A stretch of DNA of 64,000 nucleotides from an uncultured Chitinophaga sp. (GCA_902168205.1 CABHOK010000003.1:1922001-1986000); one strand, 5' to 3'. Positions 43,953-53,712 are shown, counted from the stretch's first letter. Made by a program: numbers and translations. The notes: generated from the sequence alone by a model not told the origin.

Positions 43953-44975
43953 ATGGATGCAAACGTGAAAAAGATACTGGCTGACCTCAAGAGCAAAAAA
44001 TATGCACCCGTTTATTTTCTGCAGGGAGAGGAAACTTTCTACATCGATGTTATTGCCGACTATATAGAAGCAAATGTACTCGCTGATGCCGAGAAGGGAT
44101 TTAACCAGGTGGTAGTATATGGTAAAGATGCTGTGATGGCAACCATCCTCACGCACGCGCGCAGGTTCCCCATGATGGCCGAGCGACAGGTAGTGATTGT
44201 AAAAGAAGCGCAGGACATTCCTGATCTTGGTAAAGATGCCGGGGCACGTTTACTACTCGATTACCTCACCAAAGCAGTACCGAGCACCGTGCTCGTGTTC
44301 TGTCACAAACATAAAAGTCTTGATAAGCGTAAAGAGCTCGGCAAGAAGATCGATCAGTATGCTGTAACCATCAACACCAAAAAGCTATACGATAACCAGT
44401 TGCCTGAATTTGTATCAGAGTACTGTAAAGATAAAAAGGTACCGATCGATGACCGGGCTGTTCAGGCCTTGTGCGAGTTTGTTGGTAACGATCTTCACCG
44501 CCTCGCGAACGAAGTAGACAAGATTGTTATATCGTTGCAACCGGGCGAAAGTATCACGGCCGAGCGCATCATGAACCAGGTGGGGATCAGCAAAGAGTAT
44601 AACATCTTTGAACTACAGAAGGCCATTCTGCAGCGCGACACCGTGTTGGCCAACCGCATTGTAAATTACTTTGAACGCAACACCAAGAAGAACCCGATGA
44701 TACCAGTGGTGGCGTATCTCTTTTCTTTTTTCAGCAAGCTATTGATGGCTGCCAATGCTACAGACAAGAGTGAGAAGGGACTGGCTAGTGAATTGAAAGT
44801 GAGCCCGTATGCCGTGCGTGATTATAGTTTAGCTTTACGACAATTTCCACTTGCAAAGATCATCGATAATATAAGTTCAATCAAAGAAGCAGACCTGAAA
44901 CTGAAAGGTGTAAACACAGGCTCTGCCGATGAAGGACAGATCTTTCGCGAACTTGTATGGCGCCTCATGAACTGA
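43953..44975 (+). CDS. holA: DNA polymerase III subunit delta
   Basis: A 340-residue clamp-loader subunit. It starts with ADLKSKKYAPVYFLQGEETFYIDVIADYIE, then VVYGKDAVMATILTHARRFPMMAERQVVIVKEAQ, TVLVFCHKHKSLDKRKELGKKI and the lid/collar region FVGNDLHRLANEVDKIVISL. Delta opens the sliding clamp during loading. The order of conserved blocks and the length match bacterial HolA. GATATTTG at 43922-43929 resembles a -7 element. Confidence 0.92.
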   Translation: MDANVKKILADLKSKKYAPVYFLQGEETFYIDVIADYIEANVLADAEKGFNQVVVYGKDAVMATILTHARRFPMMAERQVVIVKEAQDIPDLGKDAGARLLLDYLTKAVPSTVLVFCHKHKSLDKRKELGKKIDQYAVTINTKKLYDNQLPEFVSEYCKDKKVPIDDRAVQALCEFVGNDLHRLANEVDKIVISLQPGESITAERIMNQVGISKEYNIFELQKAILQRDTVLANRIVNYFERNTKKNPMIPVVAYLFSFFSKLLMAANATDKSEKGLASELKVSPYAVRDYSLALRQFPLAKIIDNISSIKEADLKLKGVNTGSADEGQIFRELVWRLMN

Positions 44976-45210
44976 TATATACTATATCCACCAGCCACTA
45001 AAAATACTTTGAGACAGTATACCTTCAAGGTACATATCAACCTTAATATGGTAAGCTTTAGGCCATAAGCTTTACGCTTTACACTTTATTACCTACCTTT
45101 AAGTCCATGCAAATTCATCCGCGCGGATTTTTTTTAACTCACTTTTTTGGTTCTTTATTTGCAATAATTTTTCAGGTGCGCTGTTTTAAACACAAATCGT
45201 ATTTACAGTA

Positions 45211-48200
45211 ATGTACAGATTTATCGCTCTTCTATTTTTGATTTTCACCGTTCAACGTATGTATGCGCAGGATCAACTGTCGCAGAACAAAGTTGAAAAG
45301 CTTTATCATCGCGGAACAGAACTTGTTCAGCATGCTAACTACGGTGCAGCTCGTGAGGTCTTCTCAGACTTTCTGGCGCAGGCATCGCCTACCGATGCGC
45401 GCAGGGGTGAGGCGGAATATTATGTAGCCTTCAGTGCATTGAACCTCGGTCATAAAGATGGTGAAAAGCTTATCGATGATTTCATCGATAACAATCCATC
45501 CAGTCCAAAAGCTTCTACAGCGTATTACGATCTTGCCACATTCTTCTATGCAGAAGGTAATTATACCAAAGCCGCCAGCTATTACAAGAAAGTAAATTTC
45601 CCGGCACTTACTACCGATCAGCAAAACCAGGGACACTTCAAATGGGGCTATAGCTATTTCAACCAGAAGAAACTGGACGAAGCGCTGGAGCAATTCAACT
45701 TTGTAAAGAAGCAAACATCAGCCTATACACCGGCAGCAAACTACTATGCCGGGTTCATCGAATACTCCAAGGGACTATATGATGAAGCACTCACCGATCT
45801 GAAGAAAGCAGAGTTGAGTCCTTCGTATGCACCGATCGTTCCGAACCTCATTGCCAATATTTACTATAAACAGAAGAAGTACGATCTCCTCATGGAGTAT
45901 GCAAACAGTCTGAAAGGTCGCACCGATATAACCAATGCCGATGAGATTGCCATGCTGGTGGCCGAAGCGAGTTACTATAAAGGTGACTTCAAGAAAGCTG
46001 TTGAGTCGTATCAAAAATACTTCGACTCGAACGCTAAAGCTGAGAGCGGTCTCTTTTTCCGTGCAGGCTATGCCAACTATGTAACGGGCAACACCGAGCG
46101 CGGCATCGAGTACCTCGATAAAGCTGCCGCTTCAAAAGACACCGTGAGTTACTATGCATCATACTACCTTGGTATACTACATTTGAAGAAAGGCAACAAG
46201 CCGCTCGCCCTGAATGCATTTGACTATGCCCGCAGAAATCCGAAAGATAAAAGCCTGGTAGAGGAGAGTTCGTTCCAGTTTGCCAAAGTATCGTACGATG
46301 TAGGTAAAGCTGACCAGGCGATCAGCGAGTTTGAAAAATTCATCAAGACCTATCCAACCAGCGTGCATGCCAACGAAGTAAAGGAGTTACTCGTGCAGGT
46401 ATATGTAAATGGTAACAACTTCAATAAAGCGATAGAATATATAGAAGCGTTGCCATCGCGCAACCAGTATATCAACCAGGCATACCAGAAGGCTGCCTAC
46501 CTGAAAGGAGCAGAGCTCTTTAATAAGGAGCAATACCCCGAAGCCGTGGAGTACTTTACGAAATCGCTCGATCAACCCATTGATAAGAACTATGTAGCAT
46601 TGGCCAGCTTCTGGAGAGCCGAAGCTTACTCCATGGGAAGAAAGTATAACGAAGCCATCGGTGATTATCAGCGCGTGGTGGGTATAGGTTCATCCATCGA
46701 TCCGGAGATACTGTTGAAGACCCGTTACGGTTTAGGCTATGCGCACTATAACCTGGAAGCGTATGATAAAGCGCTCTATAATTTTAAAGAGTTTGTTAAC
46801 AAAGCCAACAAAAACACACCGAACTATGCTGACGGACTAGTGCGTCTTGCCGACTGCTATTATGTAAGCAAGCAATACGATGAAGCGCTTGCTACCTATA
46901 ACAAAGCGAAAGCTGCGGGTACAGGCGATGCAGACTATGTATTGCTGCAGGCCGGTATCATGAGTGGTATACAACGCAAGTATGCAGAATCACGCACACA
47001 GCTTACGGAGTTGATCCGTAATTATCCGAAGTCTCAATACCGTGACGAAGCTATGTTCCAGCGTGCGCAGTTCGAGATTGAACAGAGTAATTACCAGGGA
47101 GCAGTGGAAGCACTGTCTCAATTGATCCGCGAAAGCCCGAATTCAAAATACCTGCCGCTGGCGTACGAACGCAGAGGTGCCGCCAACTATAACCTGAAGC
47201 AATATGATCGCACGATAAACGATTACCAGACGGTGATCCGTTTATTTCCGACACATCCTATTGCCAAAACAGTATTGATACCGTTGCAGGAAGCATTGAA
47301 TGTAGCCGGACGTTCGGGTGAATTTGAAAACAACCTGTCTCAATATAAAACCGCGAACCCTGCTGATGAAAGCGTGGAGAAGCTTGAGTTTGAGACCGCG
47401 AAGAACCTGTATTTCGATCAGCAGTATCAAAAGTCAATCAGCAGTTTTACAACGTATATCAGTTCCTATCCCCAGTCGGCTCGGGTACAGGAAGCGAAGT
47501 ACTATATGGCTGAGTCTTATTTCAGATTGCAAGACTTCAATAAAGCATTGCCGATCTATACCGAGCTCAATAAAGACATGACCTTTAACATGGGCAGCAG
47601 GGTAGTGGCTCGTCTTGCCGAGATATACTTCAAGCAGGGAAGTTATGATAACGCGATTACCAACTTCCACCGTCTTGAGAAACTCGCTTCCAATAAGAAA
47701 GAGCAGTACAATGCCTGGGCAGGTTTGATGGAGTCATTCTACCTGAAAGGTCAATATGATTCTGTTGATGTATATGCTCAAACGATCATCGAACGTGGTA
47801 ACATCAACGCAGGTGCACAGAACAAAGCATCGCTGTATTTGGGTAAAACGGCTTTAGCCCGCGGTGATTTCGAAGGTGCTAAAGATGAATTCCTCAATAC
47901 GCTGAATGCAGCCCGCGATGAGTTTGGCGCGGAAGCGAAATACCTGCTGGCAGAGATATTCTATAACCAGAAAGAGTATAAGCAGTGCTATGAGACATCG
48001 ATGGGACTGATCAACGACTTTGCTACGTATGACCAGTGGGTTGGAAAAGGATTCCTGTTGCTGGCCGATAACTTCGCAGCGCAGAACGATATATTCCAGG
48101 CACGCGCTACACTGCAGTCGCTCGATAAGTTTCCGCTTCAGTCCATTAAAGACCAGGCCAAGACTAAACTGAAGCAACTCGAACAGGCTGAACTGGAGAA

Positions 48201-48237
48201 GCAAAAACAGCAGGAAGCTGATACATTAGACAATTGA
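45211..48237 (+). CDS. Large periplasmic TPR protein
   Basis: A 1008-residue protein with a signal peptide (FIALLFLIFTVQRMYAQ) and TPR units along nearly its whole length, such as YDLATFFYAEGNYTKAASYYKKV, PNLIANIYYKQKKYDLLMEYANSL, FRAGYANYVTGNTERGIEYLDKAA and YYMAESYFRLQDFNKALPIYTEL. The C terminus is a charged helix (KTKLKQLEQAELEKQKQQEA). It is probably a periplasmic or outer-membrane-associated scaffold. A beta-barrel gene follows after 20 bp, and the two likely work together. The 235-bp spacer upstream contains a degenerate AAGCTTTA-type repeat and no other gene. Confidence 0.82.
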   Translation: MYRFIALLFLIFTVQRMYAQDQLSQNKVEKLYHRGTELVQHANYGAAREVFSDFLAQASPTDARRGEAEYYVAFSALNLGHKDGEKLIDDFIDNNPSSPKASTAYYDLATFFYAEGNYTKAASYYKKVNFPALTTDQQNQGHFKWGYSYFNQKKLDEALEQFNFVKKQTSAYTPAANYYAGFIEYSKGLYDEALTDLKKAELSPSYAPIVPNLIANIYYKQKKYDLLMEYANSLKGRTDITNADEIAMLVAEASYYKGDFKKAVESYQKYFDSNAKAESGLFFRAGYANYVTGNTERGIEYLDKAAASKDTVSYYASYYLGILHLKKGNKPLALNAFDYARRNPKDKSLVEESSFQFAKVSYDVGKADQAISEFEKFIKTYPTSVHANEVKELLVQVYVNGNNFNKAIEYIEALPSRNQYINQAYQKAAYLKGAELFNKEQYPEAVEYFTKSLDQPIDKNYVALASFWRAEAYSMGRKYNEAIGDYQRVVGIGSSIDPEILLKTRYGLGYAHYNLEAYDKALYNFKEFVNKANKNTPNYADGLVRLADCYYVSKQYDEALATYNKAKAAGTGDADYVLLQAGIMSGIQRKYAESRTQLTELIRNYPKSQYRDEAMFQRAQFEIEQSNYQGAVEALSQLIRESPNSKYLPLAYERRGAANYNLKQYDRTINDYQTVIRLFPTHPIAKTVLIPLQEALNVAGRSGEFENNLSQYKTANPADESVEKLEFETAKNLYFDQQYQKSISSFTTYISSYPQSARVQEAKYYMAESYFRLQDFNKALPIYTELNKDMTFNMGSRVVARLAEIYFKQGSYDNAITNFHRLEKLASNKKEQYNAWAGLMESFYLKGQYDSVDVYAQTIIERGNINAGAQNKASLYLGKTALARGDFEGAKDEFLNTLNAARDEFGAEAKYLLAEIFYNQKEYKQCYETSMGLINDFATYDQWVGKGFLLLADNFAAQNDIFQARATLQSLDKFPLQSIKDQAKTKLKQLEQAELEKQKQQEADTLDN

Positions 48238-48257
48238 TTCGTATACCATTTTTTGCG

Positions 48258-49955
48258 ATGAAAAAATTAATAACCCCTAAATATATACCGGTGATCACAC
48301 GCTTGTCAGGCTTATTGATAATGATTGGAGCGTTTTCCGTTTCATCATTCGCACAGCAAACCAACGACTGGGAAGGTGATGGCGAGATCGAGTCGATGGA
48401 AATCGAGATCGTAAAGGAACGAGAGATTAAACTGCCGAAAGCCAATCGTAACTTTGATAAAATACCACCGAAACCTTCGGATCCATCCATCAAAGCTCCG
48501 GTAACATACGACTTCCGTTCATTCAGTTTCCAGGCTCCGCAGATCAACCCGGTGGTGCGTCCGCTGAAGTTGAAAGCCGAAAGTCCTTCGGATATATATG
48601 CTGGTTTCCTCCGTATAGGCTATGGTAACTATGCATCGCCTTTACTCGAAGGGTATATCAACAACAAGCGCGATAAGAATAAACTATACGGTGCACGCTT
48701 CTATCACCACAGCTCAGGCAAAGGTCCGGTGGATGGCAAGAACTCCGGCAGTGGTAACACAAGTCTCTCGGTATACGGCCGGTCGCTCAGCGATGCGCTG
48801 GCACTTTCCGGAAATATAGGTTTTGAAAACAGAACCACACACTTCTATGGCTATCCGCAAGGCGAGCCTATAGGTAAAGATTCACTCAAGCAATCCTTCA
48901 ACCTCATCAAGTTAGGAGGGGAGTTGACGAATTCACGGAACTCTGACTTCTCCTATAAATTAGGTGCGAACTTCAGCTACCTCGCGGATAAATATGATGC
49001 ACGCGAATCGGAAGTTGGACTTGCATTCAAATCCGGTTATGAAATTGATGACGACTCGCGGATCGATCTCAAGGCAGACTATACCGTGATCAGTCGTAAA
49101 GACAGTAGGGTAGATGCAAAGGCAAGAAGCCTCTTTACCGTAGCGCCTTCCTTTGAATTCCTGCCGATTGAAGACCTGAAGCTGAGCATCGGGTTGATCG
49201 CTGCGTTTGAGAATGATACTATAGATTCCAAGAGTGTACACGTATACCCGAACTTCAAGGCAACCTATCCGCTTAGTCCTTCCGTTGATGCAGTGGGGTA
49301 TATCAGTGGCGGTATGGATAAGGTGTCACTGCAGTCATTGTCCAATGAAAATATGTGGCTGGCTCCGAACGTTGCTGTCTTCCACACCAACCGTGTACTT
49401 GACTTCGGTGCCGGACTTAATGCCCGCCTGGGTAACAAAGTGTCTGCGCATGCAGGGTTATCCACAACGCTTCTCAAGAACTGGTACTCGTATGTAAACC
49501 GTCCGGAAGACCCATCGAAGTTTGTTACCGTATATGATCGTGGTACGGTAAGACGCAACAACCTATATGTAGCGTTAAGCTATGTGCAGTCGGAGCTTGC
49601 CAAGTTTATGGTGCGCGGAGATTTTTACGGGTATGATGCCGATGATCTTTCCGAAGTATGGCATCGTCCTACCACCAAACTTACCGCGAATGCATCCATC
49701 AATGTATACCAGAAGCTGATCTTTACGGCTGATATTATTGCGCAGGGAGGTATGAAAGCACTCGATCCGGAGACAGGCGCTACCGTAAAGCTCGATGGTG
49801 CTTTCGATCTGAACTTCAAGGCTGAATATTTATTCTCTCCTAGTTTCTCTGCCTTCGTTCAACTCAACAACATCACATCAAACAAGTACCCGGTATTTTT
49901 GAATTACCCCGTGCGTGGTTTTCAGGCACTGGCCGGTATAACCTGGAGCTTCTAG
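48258..49955 (+). CDS. Outer-membrane beta-barrel protein paired with the TPR protein
   Basis: A 565-residue protein with a signal peptide (LSGLLIMIGAFSVSSFAQ). A short periplasmic segment rich in Pro and charged residues (MEIEIVKEREIKLPKANRNFDKIPPKP) leads to amphipathic strands such as GFLRIGYGNYASPLLEGYIN, LSVYGRSLSDALALSGNIGFENR and FKAEYLFSPSFSAFVQLNNI, ending GFQALAGITWSF with a terminal Phe, as expected for an outer-membrane barrel. TonB-receptor plug motifs are not seen. The frame extends to a TTG at 48234 overlapping the previous stop, but ATG 48258 gives the proper signal peptide. A terminator follows. Confidence 0.78.
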   Translation: MKKLITPKYIPVITRLSGLLIMIGAFSVSSFAQQTNDWEGDGEIESMEIEIVKEREIKLPKANRNFDKIPPKPSDPSIKAPVTYDFRSFSFQAPQINPVVRPLKLKAESPSDIYAGFLRIGYGNYASPLLEGYINNKRDKNKLYGARFYHHSSGKGPVDGKNSGSGNTSLSVYGRSLSDALALSGNIGFENRTTHFYGYPQGEPIGKDSLKQSFNLIKLGGELTNSRNSDFSYKLGANFSYLADKYDARESEVGLAFKSGYEIDDDSRIDLKADYTVISRKDSRVDAKARSLFTVAPSFEFLPIEDLKLSIGLIAAFENDTIDSKSVHVYPNFKATYPLSPSVDAVGYISGGMDKVSLQSLSNENMWLAPNVAVFHTNRVLDFGAGLNARLGNKVSAHAGLSTTLLKNWYSYVNRPEDPSKFVTVYDRGTVRRNNLYVALSYVQSELAKFMVRGDFYGYDADDLSEVWHRPTTKLTANASINVYQKLIFTADIIAQGGMKALDPETGATVKLDGAFDLNFKAEYLFSPSFSAFVQLNNITSNKYPVFLNYPVRGFQALAGITWSF

Positions 49956-49984
49956 CTGAAGGAACAGTACCCTAAATTATAGTG

Positions 49985-50020
49985 AAAGGATGAGGTATAT
50001 ATATAGTGTCTCATCCTTTT
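49985..50020 (+). terminator. Terminator after the TPR/barrel operon
   Basis: AAAGGATGAG (49985-49994) pairs with CTCATCCTTT (50010-50019) around an AT-rich loop, followed by a T-rich stretch, 30 bp after the stop codon. Confidence 0.8.
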
Positions 50021-50136
50021 ATTTTTATACACGCGGGCATACCGAAGTAACGATGATCGGGTACATATCAGGCTGTAAGTATACCCATATTCATACCCCT
50101 CAACCCCGGTGTGGATAACGATAACAGGCACGCCCC

Positions 50137-50167
50137 TTTGTATAGGTCAAAATTTAGCTTATTTTTG
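50137..50167 (+). promoter_or_regulatory. Promoter of the SPOR/TonB-like operon
   Basis: TTTG (50137-50140), a 19-base spacer and TATTTTTG (50160-50167) match the Bacteroidota -33/-7 consensus without mismatch. The predicted start near 50174 leaves a leader of about 32 bases before the ATG at 50206. Confidence 0.65.
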
Positions 50168-50205
50168 TATAATGACCTTTTTCTTAAAACCCTAACACAG
50201 CGCTC

Positions 50206-51000
50206 ATGGCCAGAAGAAAAAAGCAAGACGAAGAAGAACAGGAGAATATAAATAACGAATCGGATGACAGCTTTGGTCTTCCTGAAGTTGAGTATCAACC
50301 ATTAAACCGGGAAGAACCTCCGACAACTACTGTTGAGACAGAGACAACCTATACTTCATCGACATCAACATCAGAGCCCGAACCGGTTCGTGAAGAGTAT
50401 GCTGAAAGAGAAGAGCATGTCGAGCGGGAAGAAGAGGTGATCGAAGATCCTCAGTATAATGATCCGCAACCATCGTATGTAGAGGAAGATGAAGAATCAT
50501 CTCCGATATGGCCGAAGGTATTGATCGTTATCCTGGTGCTGGCAGTAGCGGGGGCTATCGGATATTACTTTGCATTCTATCGTCCGGAGCAGATCGCGAA
50601 GGAAGAACGTGCAAGACAAGAGCAGCGCGACCGCGATGCTGAAGCAGCACGTAAAAAGGCTGAAGCAGATGCTGCGTTAGCGCGTGAAGAAGCTGAGAAG
50701 AGACGTGCCGATTCATTGGCAAATCTTAAGCCGGAAGTTGGTACCATCGAGGCACTAAGCGAGCGCACCGGACGTTATTACGTTGTGGTAGCCAGTGCTA
50801 TTGATGATGATTTGATTCACGATCACGCACTAAAACTGAGCAAGGCAGGTGTTACCTGCTGGATTATACCTCCGTTCGGTAAAACTAAATTCAGCCGCCT
50901 TGCTGTCGATTATAAAGACAACTATGCAGATGCGCAGGCAACTGCCGATGGCATGAAAGGCGGAGATTACGGGAACGAAATTTGGGTAGTGAAGTACTAA
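50206..51000 (+). CDS. SPOR domain-containing membrane protein
   Basis: A 264-residue protein with an acidic, Glu-rich cytoplasmic N terminus (about residues 1-100), one membrane helix (PKVLIVILVLAVAGAIGYYFAFY), a charged coiled coil (KEERARQEQRDRDAEAARKKAEAD) and a C-terminal SPOR-like fold (GRYYVVVASAIDDDLIHDHALKLSKAGVTCWII ... FSRLAVDYKDNYADAQATAD). SPOR domains bind denuded glycan strands of peptidoglycan, often at division sites. A TonB-like gene follows after 16 bp, so both may act at the cell wall-envelope interface. Confidence 0.85.
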   Translation: MARRKKQDEEEQENINNESDDSFGLPEVEYQPLNREEPPTTTVETETTYTSSTSTSEPEPVREEYAEREEHVEREEEVIEDPQYNDPQPSYVEEDEESSPIWPKVLIVILVLAVAGAIGYYFAFYRPEQIAKEERARQEQRDRDAEAARKKAEADAALAREEAEKRRADSLANLKPEVGTIEALSERTGRYYVVVASAIDDDLIHDHALKLSKAGVTCWIIPPFGKTKFSRLAVDYKDNYADAQATADGMKGGDYGNEIWVVKY

Positions 51001-51016
51001 CGAAACAGATATAAAC

Positions 51017-51928
51017 ATGACGGACCAGCAGGTAAAGCACAATGAACGTTTAGCCCTTCTTACATCGGTAGGGATACACGCAGCCGCTTTTCTGCTGATG
51101 TTCTTCATCGTGGTGTGGCGCCCGATGAACCCTCCGCCAGGAGAGTATGGCGTTGAACTAAACTTTGGTCTTGATACCGAAGGTTATGGTGATGTTCAAC
51201 CGGAGAGTCCGGTAGGCTCAGGCGGTACGCAGGAAGAAGAGCCACAGAAGAGTGAACCACAATCCACACCTCCCCAGCAAACACCGCCTCCTGCAGAGGA
51301 AGATAAAATGCTTACCACTGATGAGGAGGATGCACCGGTAATAGAAGAGAAGAAAAAAGAGGAGAAGAAGGTCGAGGTAAAGAAAGAAGAACCGAAGACC
51401 GAGCCAACCAAGGTAATCGAGAAACCGAAAGATACTCCGAAGAAGCAGGAGGAACAGCCGAAGAAGGAAGAACCGAAAGCGGTATATAATCCGAATGCCC
51501 AGAAGACAGAATCATCCAACAAAACATCCGAAGGTAAAGCAGGCCAGCCTGGCAACCACGGTGATGATAAAGGTAAAGTAGGAGACAAAGGAAATCCGGA
51601 AGGAACACTTGACTCGAAAGCGTTGTATGGCACACCGGGTGGCGGTGGTGGTAATGGCACAGGCTCCAGTCTTGCCCTGGCAGGATGGGAGTGGGATGAA
51701 GTACCGCGCCCGCAGGTTCCGAATAATGAATCCGGAAAGATCGTGTTTGAGATCGTAGTAAATTCTGACGGGGAACTTGAAAAGATTTCCATTACTGAAA
51801 ACAGTCTGAGCGCAGAAGCTGCACAAGCGTGTAGACGCACCGTTGAACGACTCACGTTCACCAAAACAGGAACCAACGTACCGTCTCAGTCCAAAGGTAA
51901 AATCACCTTTGTTGTTCGTGCCAGATAA
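51017..51928 (+). CDS. TonB-family energy transducer-like protein
   Basis: A 303-residue protein. An N-terminal membrane anchor (LLTSVGIHAAAFLLMFFIVVW, with the conserved membrane histidine) is followed by a long Pro/Glu/Lys-rich periplasmic spacer (about residues 55-180), a Gly-rich patch and a C-terminal TonB/TolA-like domain (SGKIVFEIVVNSDGELEKISITENSLSAEAAQACRRTVERLTF). TonB proteins transmit proton-motive force to outer-membrane receptors. No exbB/exbD lies next to it here. A TolA-like role is an alternative. Confidence 0.8.
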   Translation: MTDQQVKHNERLALLTSVGIHAAAFLLMFFIVVWRPMNPPPGEYGVELNFGLDTEGYGDVQPESPVGSGGTQEEEPQKSEPQSTPPQQTPPPAEEDKMLTTDEEDAPVIEEKKKEEKKVEVKKEEPKTEPTKVIEKPKDTPKKQEEQPKKEEPKAVYNPNAQKTESSNKTSEGKAGQPGNHGDDKGKVGDKGNPEGTLDSKALYGTPGGGGGNGTGSSLALAGWEWDEVPRPQVPNNESGKIVFEIVVNSDGELEKISITENSLSAEAAQACRRTVERLTFTKTGTNVPSQSKGKITFVVRAR

Positions 51929-51940
51929 ATAGCCTTCATT

Positions 51941-52147
51941 ATGCGGAACCGCTATGTTGAGTTTGTGCAGGATGTACTCATCACCCTGCATGCCAATATA
52001 CGCGATCTGAAAGAACGCAGGAGCTTTGCTGATCCGGAAGAGCTTACACACATCGAAGCAAAACTGTTGGCCTATAACGAAATGCTTTCTATACTTCGCG
52101 CCAGCGCTGACGATGTTGGTCTTGATCGCAAAGAGCTGGGCCTTTAA
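51941..52147 (+). CDS. Small conserved-looking hypothetical protein
   Basis: A 68-residue, mostly helical, charged protein (MRNRYVEFVQDVLITLHANI, then DPEELTHIEAKLLAYNEMLSIL). It has no signal peptide or recognised domain. It starts 12 bp after the TonB-like gene in the same direction, which supports a real gene at the end of that operon. The function is unknown. Confidence 0.55.
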   Translation: MRNRYVEFVQDVLITLHANIRDLKERRSFADPEELTHIEAKLLAYNEMLSILRASADDVGLDRKELGL

Positions 52148-52156
52148 ACACAAACG

Positions 52157-52387
52157 TCATCGCGTAAGGCGCATGATCTCAATTTCACCGATAGCACGAT
52201 TGCCGATCGCCACAACATCAACCACAGTAATCTTTCCTTTATACTTCGCACCAGTCGATAACATCACGATCAACTCCTGATCTTGTTGAAGAACATCTTT
52301 CGCGGCTATAGCAACACGGCAACGCACGGAACGGTTGCTGAGAAACTGCTCGTCCATGGCTTTGTTTTCCAACTGGTAGTAATTCAT
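52157..52387 (-). CDS. Small hypothetical protein
   Basis: A 76-residue protein starting MNYYQLENKAMDEQFLSNRS. The C-terminal half forms a likely small beta-barrel (CRVAIAAKDVLQQDQELIVM, then KYKGKITVVDVVAIGNRAIGEIEIMRL). It is convergent with the 68-residue gene, 9 bp apart. The frame continues upstream to 52609, but that part has no coding character. The 197-bp spacer upstream shows no other feature. Confidence 0.5.
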   Translation of the reverse strand: MNYYQLENKAMDEQFLSNRSVRCRVAIAAKDVLQQDQELIVMLSTGAKYKGKITVVDVVAIGNRAIGEIEIMRLTR

Positions 52388-52584
52388 AATAGTACAGCAA
52401 TAGTAATCAACCCGGAGTGTATATCGCAAGTGTTGTGTAAGAGATACACAATGGGCGGTTTTATCGATTATTAAACCTTTTTGGTCGAAAAGATGGTCAC
52501 CGGCATCGTTTTTTTTGATGAACGGGAGTATGAATTGAGGTATCGTACGTTGTAACACAATAACTTTACTGCTGTCGATTAGAT

Positions 52585-52932
52585 ATGAGAAGTGAGATGA
52601 TTGAGACATTGCGCCCGGATGGCAAGAAAGGCGTGGTTATGACGGAAGCACATTACAAGATGTTGTCCTCCTATATATTGGCGGCCCTTGATACTGAAGA
52701 GCCGTTTACACTGAGCCGTCTGTTGGAGAAAGTGCTGGAAGATTTTACAGAAACAATTGATAGCGACATCAACTGGTATGTGCTGCAGGTAAAGCTTGAC
52801 CTGGAAGCACGCGGCTATATACGCACCATTACACCTGCCTACAAGAAGCGACTCTTCCTGTTGAAATTAACACGTCAGGGACAAAAACAATTGCAGCGCC
52901 AAAAGCTCATGGCCGATTGGTCGGCCGAGTAA
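52585..52932 (+). CDS. Winged-helix-like hypothetical protein (possibly DUF6958)
   Basis: A 115-residue protein (start at 52585, or ATG 52597 giving MIETLRPDGKKGVVMTEAHY). Residues 20-85 look like a winged helix: MLSSYILAALDTEEPFTLSRLLEKV, then WYVLQVKLDLEARGYIRTI, ending LLKLTRQGQKQLQRQ. It resembles the small DUF6958 family, but this is from memory and weak. It could bind DNA or a partner protein. It lies 64 bp before nrtR and may belong to that transcription unit. Confidence 0.55.
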   Translation: MRSEMIETLRPDGKKGVVMTEAHYKMLSSYILAALDTEEPFTLSRLLEKVLEDFTETIDSDINWYVLQVKLDLEARGYIRTITPAYKKRLFLLKLTRQGQKQLQRQKLMADWSAE

Positions 52933-52954
52933 AGCGACCTTTTCTTGTAGCCGC

Positions 52955-52962
52955 TATATTTG
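52955..52962 (+). promoter_or_regulatory. Candidate -7 element for the NrtR-type regulator gene
   Basis: TATATTTG matches TAnnTTTG exactly, 34 bases before the ATG at 52997. No good -33 partner was seen. Confidence 0.4.
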
Positions 52963-52996
52963 TTTCCCTTCGTAAAATTGCTTCTCTTTATGCAGC

Positions 52997-53680
52997 ATGA
53001 AGCAATCCATCAAAGTGTCCGTTGATGCCGTTGTTTTTGGATACGACCAGGAACAGGAAATTTCTATTCTCCTTATCAAACGAAAGTTCGAACCTTTTCA
53101 GAAATTCTGGGCTCTTCCCGGAGGTCTCGTGAAAGATGATGAAGCACTCGAAGATGCCGTAAAACGCGAACTGAAAGAGGAAGCCGGTATAGATGTAAAT
53201 TACCTCGAACAATTATATTCCTTCGGCAAGCCCGATCGCGATCCGCGTAATCGTGTAGTATCCGTTGCTTACTTTGGTCTGGTGCGTCCTGCCGACTACC
53301 AGTTATCTGCGCAAACCGATGCCGAAGATGTAGCATGGTTTAGCATCAAGAAACTTCCACGACTCGCATTTGATCACAAAGCTATACTGGAAATGGCGAT
53401 CAAGCGACTTCGCGGTAAACTTGCCTACGAACCGATTGGCTTTGAGTTACTCGACAAAAAATTCCCGTTCTCCGACCTGGAGAAACTATATCAGATTCTG
53501 CTTGATCGTGAACTCGACCGCAGAAATTTCAAGAAGAAAATTATGAGCTATGGCTTTCTGGAAGAACTGAACGAGATCGTTCAGAAGAAGTCAGGAAGGC
53601 CTGCCAGACTGTTTCAGTTCAATAAAAAGAAGTATTTCGAGCTGAAAGAGAAGGGCTATAATTTTGATATTTTCTTCTGA
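52997..53680 (+). CDS. nrtR: NrtR-type Nudix-related transcriptional regulator of NAD metabolism
   Basis: A 227-residue protein with an N-terminal Nudix domain (about residues 5-140) and a C-terminal winged helix (about 150-227, FSDLEKLYQILLDRELDRRNFKKKI). This is the NrtR layout, in which ADP-ribose or related ligands bind the Nudix part and release DNA. The Nudix box GGLVKDDEALEDAVKRELKE, continuing EAG, keeps every consensus residue (Gx5Ex7RExxEExG), so hydrolysis may be retained. The gene sits directly before the NAD+/ADP-ribose gene cluster, which supports its role as the local repressor. A pure ADP-ribose hydrolase is the main alternative. Confidence 0.85.
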   Translation: MKQSIKVSVDAVVFGYDQEQEISILLIKRKFEPFQKFWALPGGLVKDDEALEDAVKRELKEEAGIDVNYLEQLYSFGKPDRDPRNRVVSVAYFGLVRPADYQLSAQTDAEDVAWFSIKKLPRLAFDHKAILEMAIKRLRGKLAYEPIGFELLDKKFPFSDLEKLYQILLDRELDRRNFKKKIMSYGFLEELNEIVQKKSGRPARLFQFNKKKYFELKEKGYNFDIFF

Positions 53681-53712
53681 TAACCAGGTGATTATATAGT
53701 TAATGTAAAAAA

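Noticed and set aside
45020-45100. Terminator after holA
   Set aside because: The TACCTTCAAGGTA palindrome is short and not followed by a T tract; the AAGCTTTA words look like degenerate repeats.
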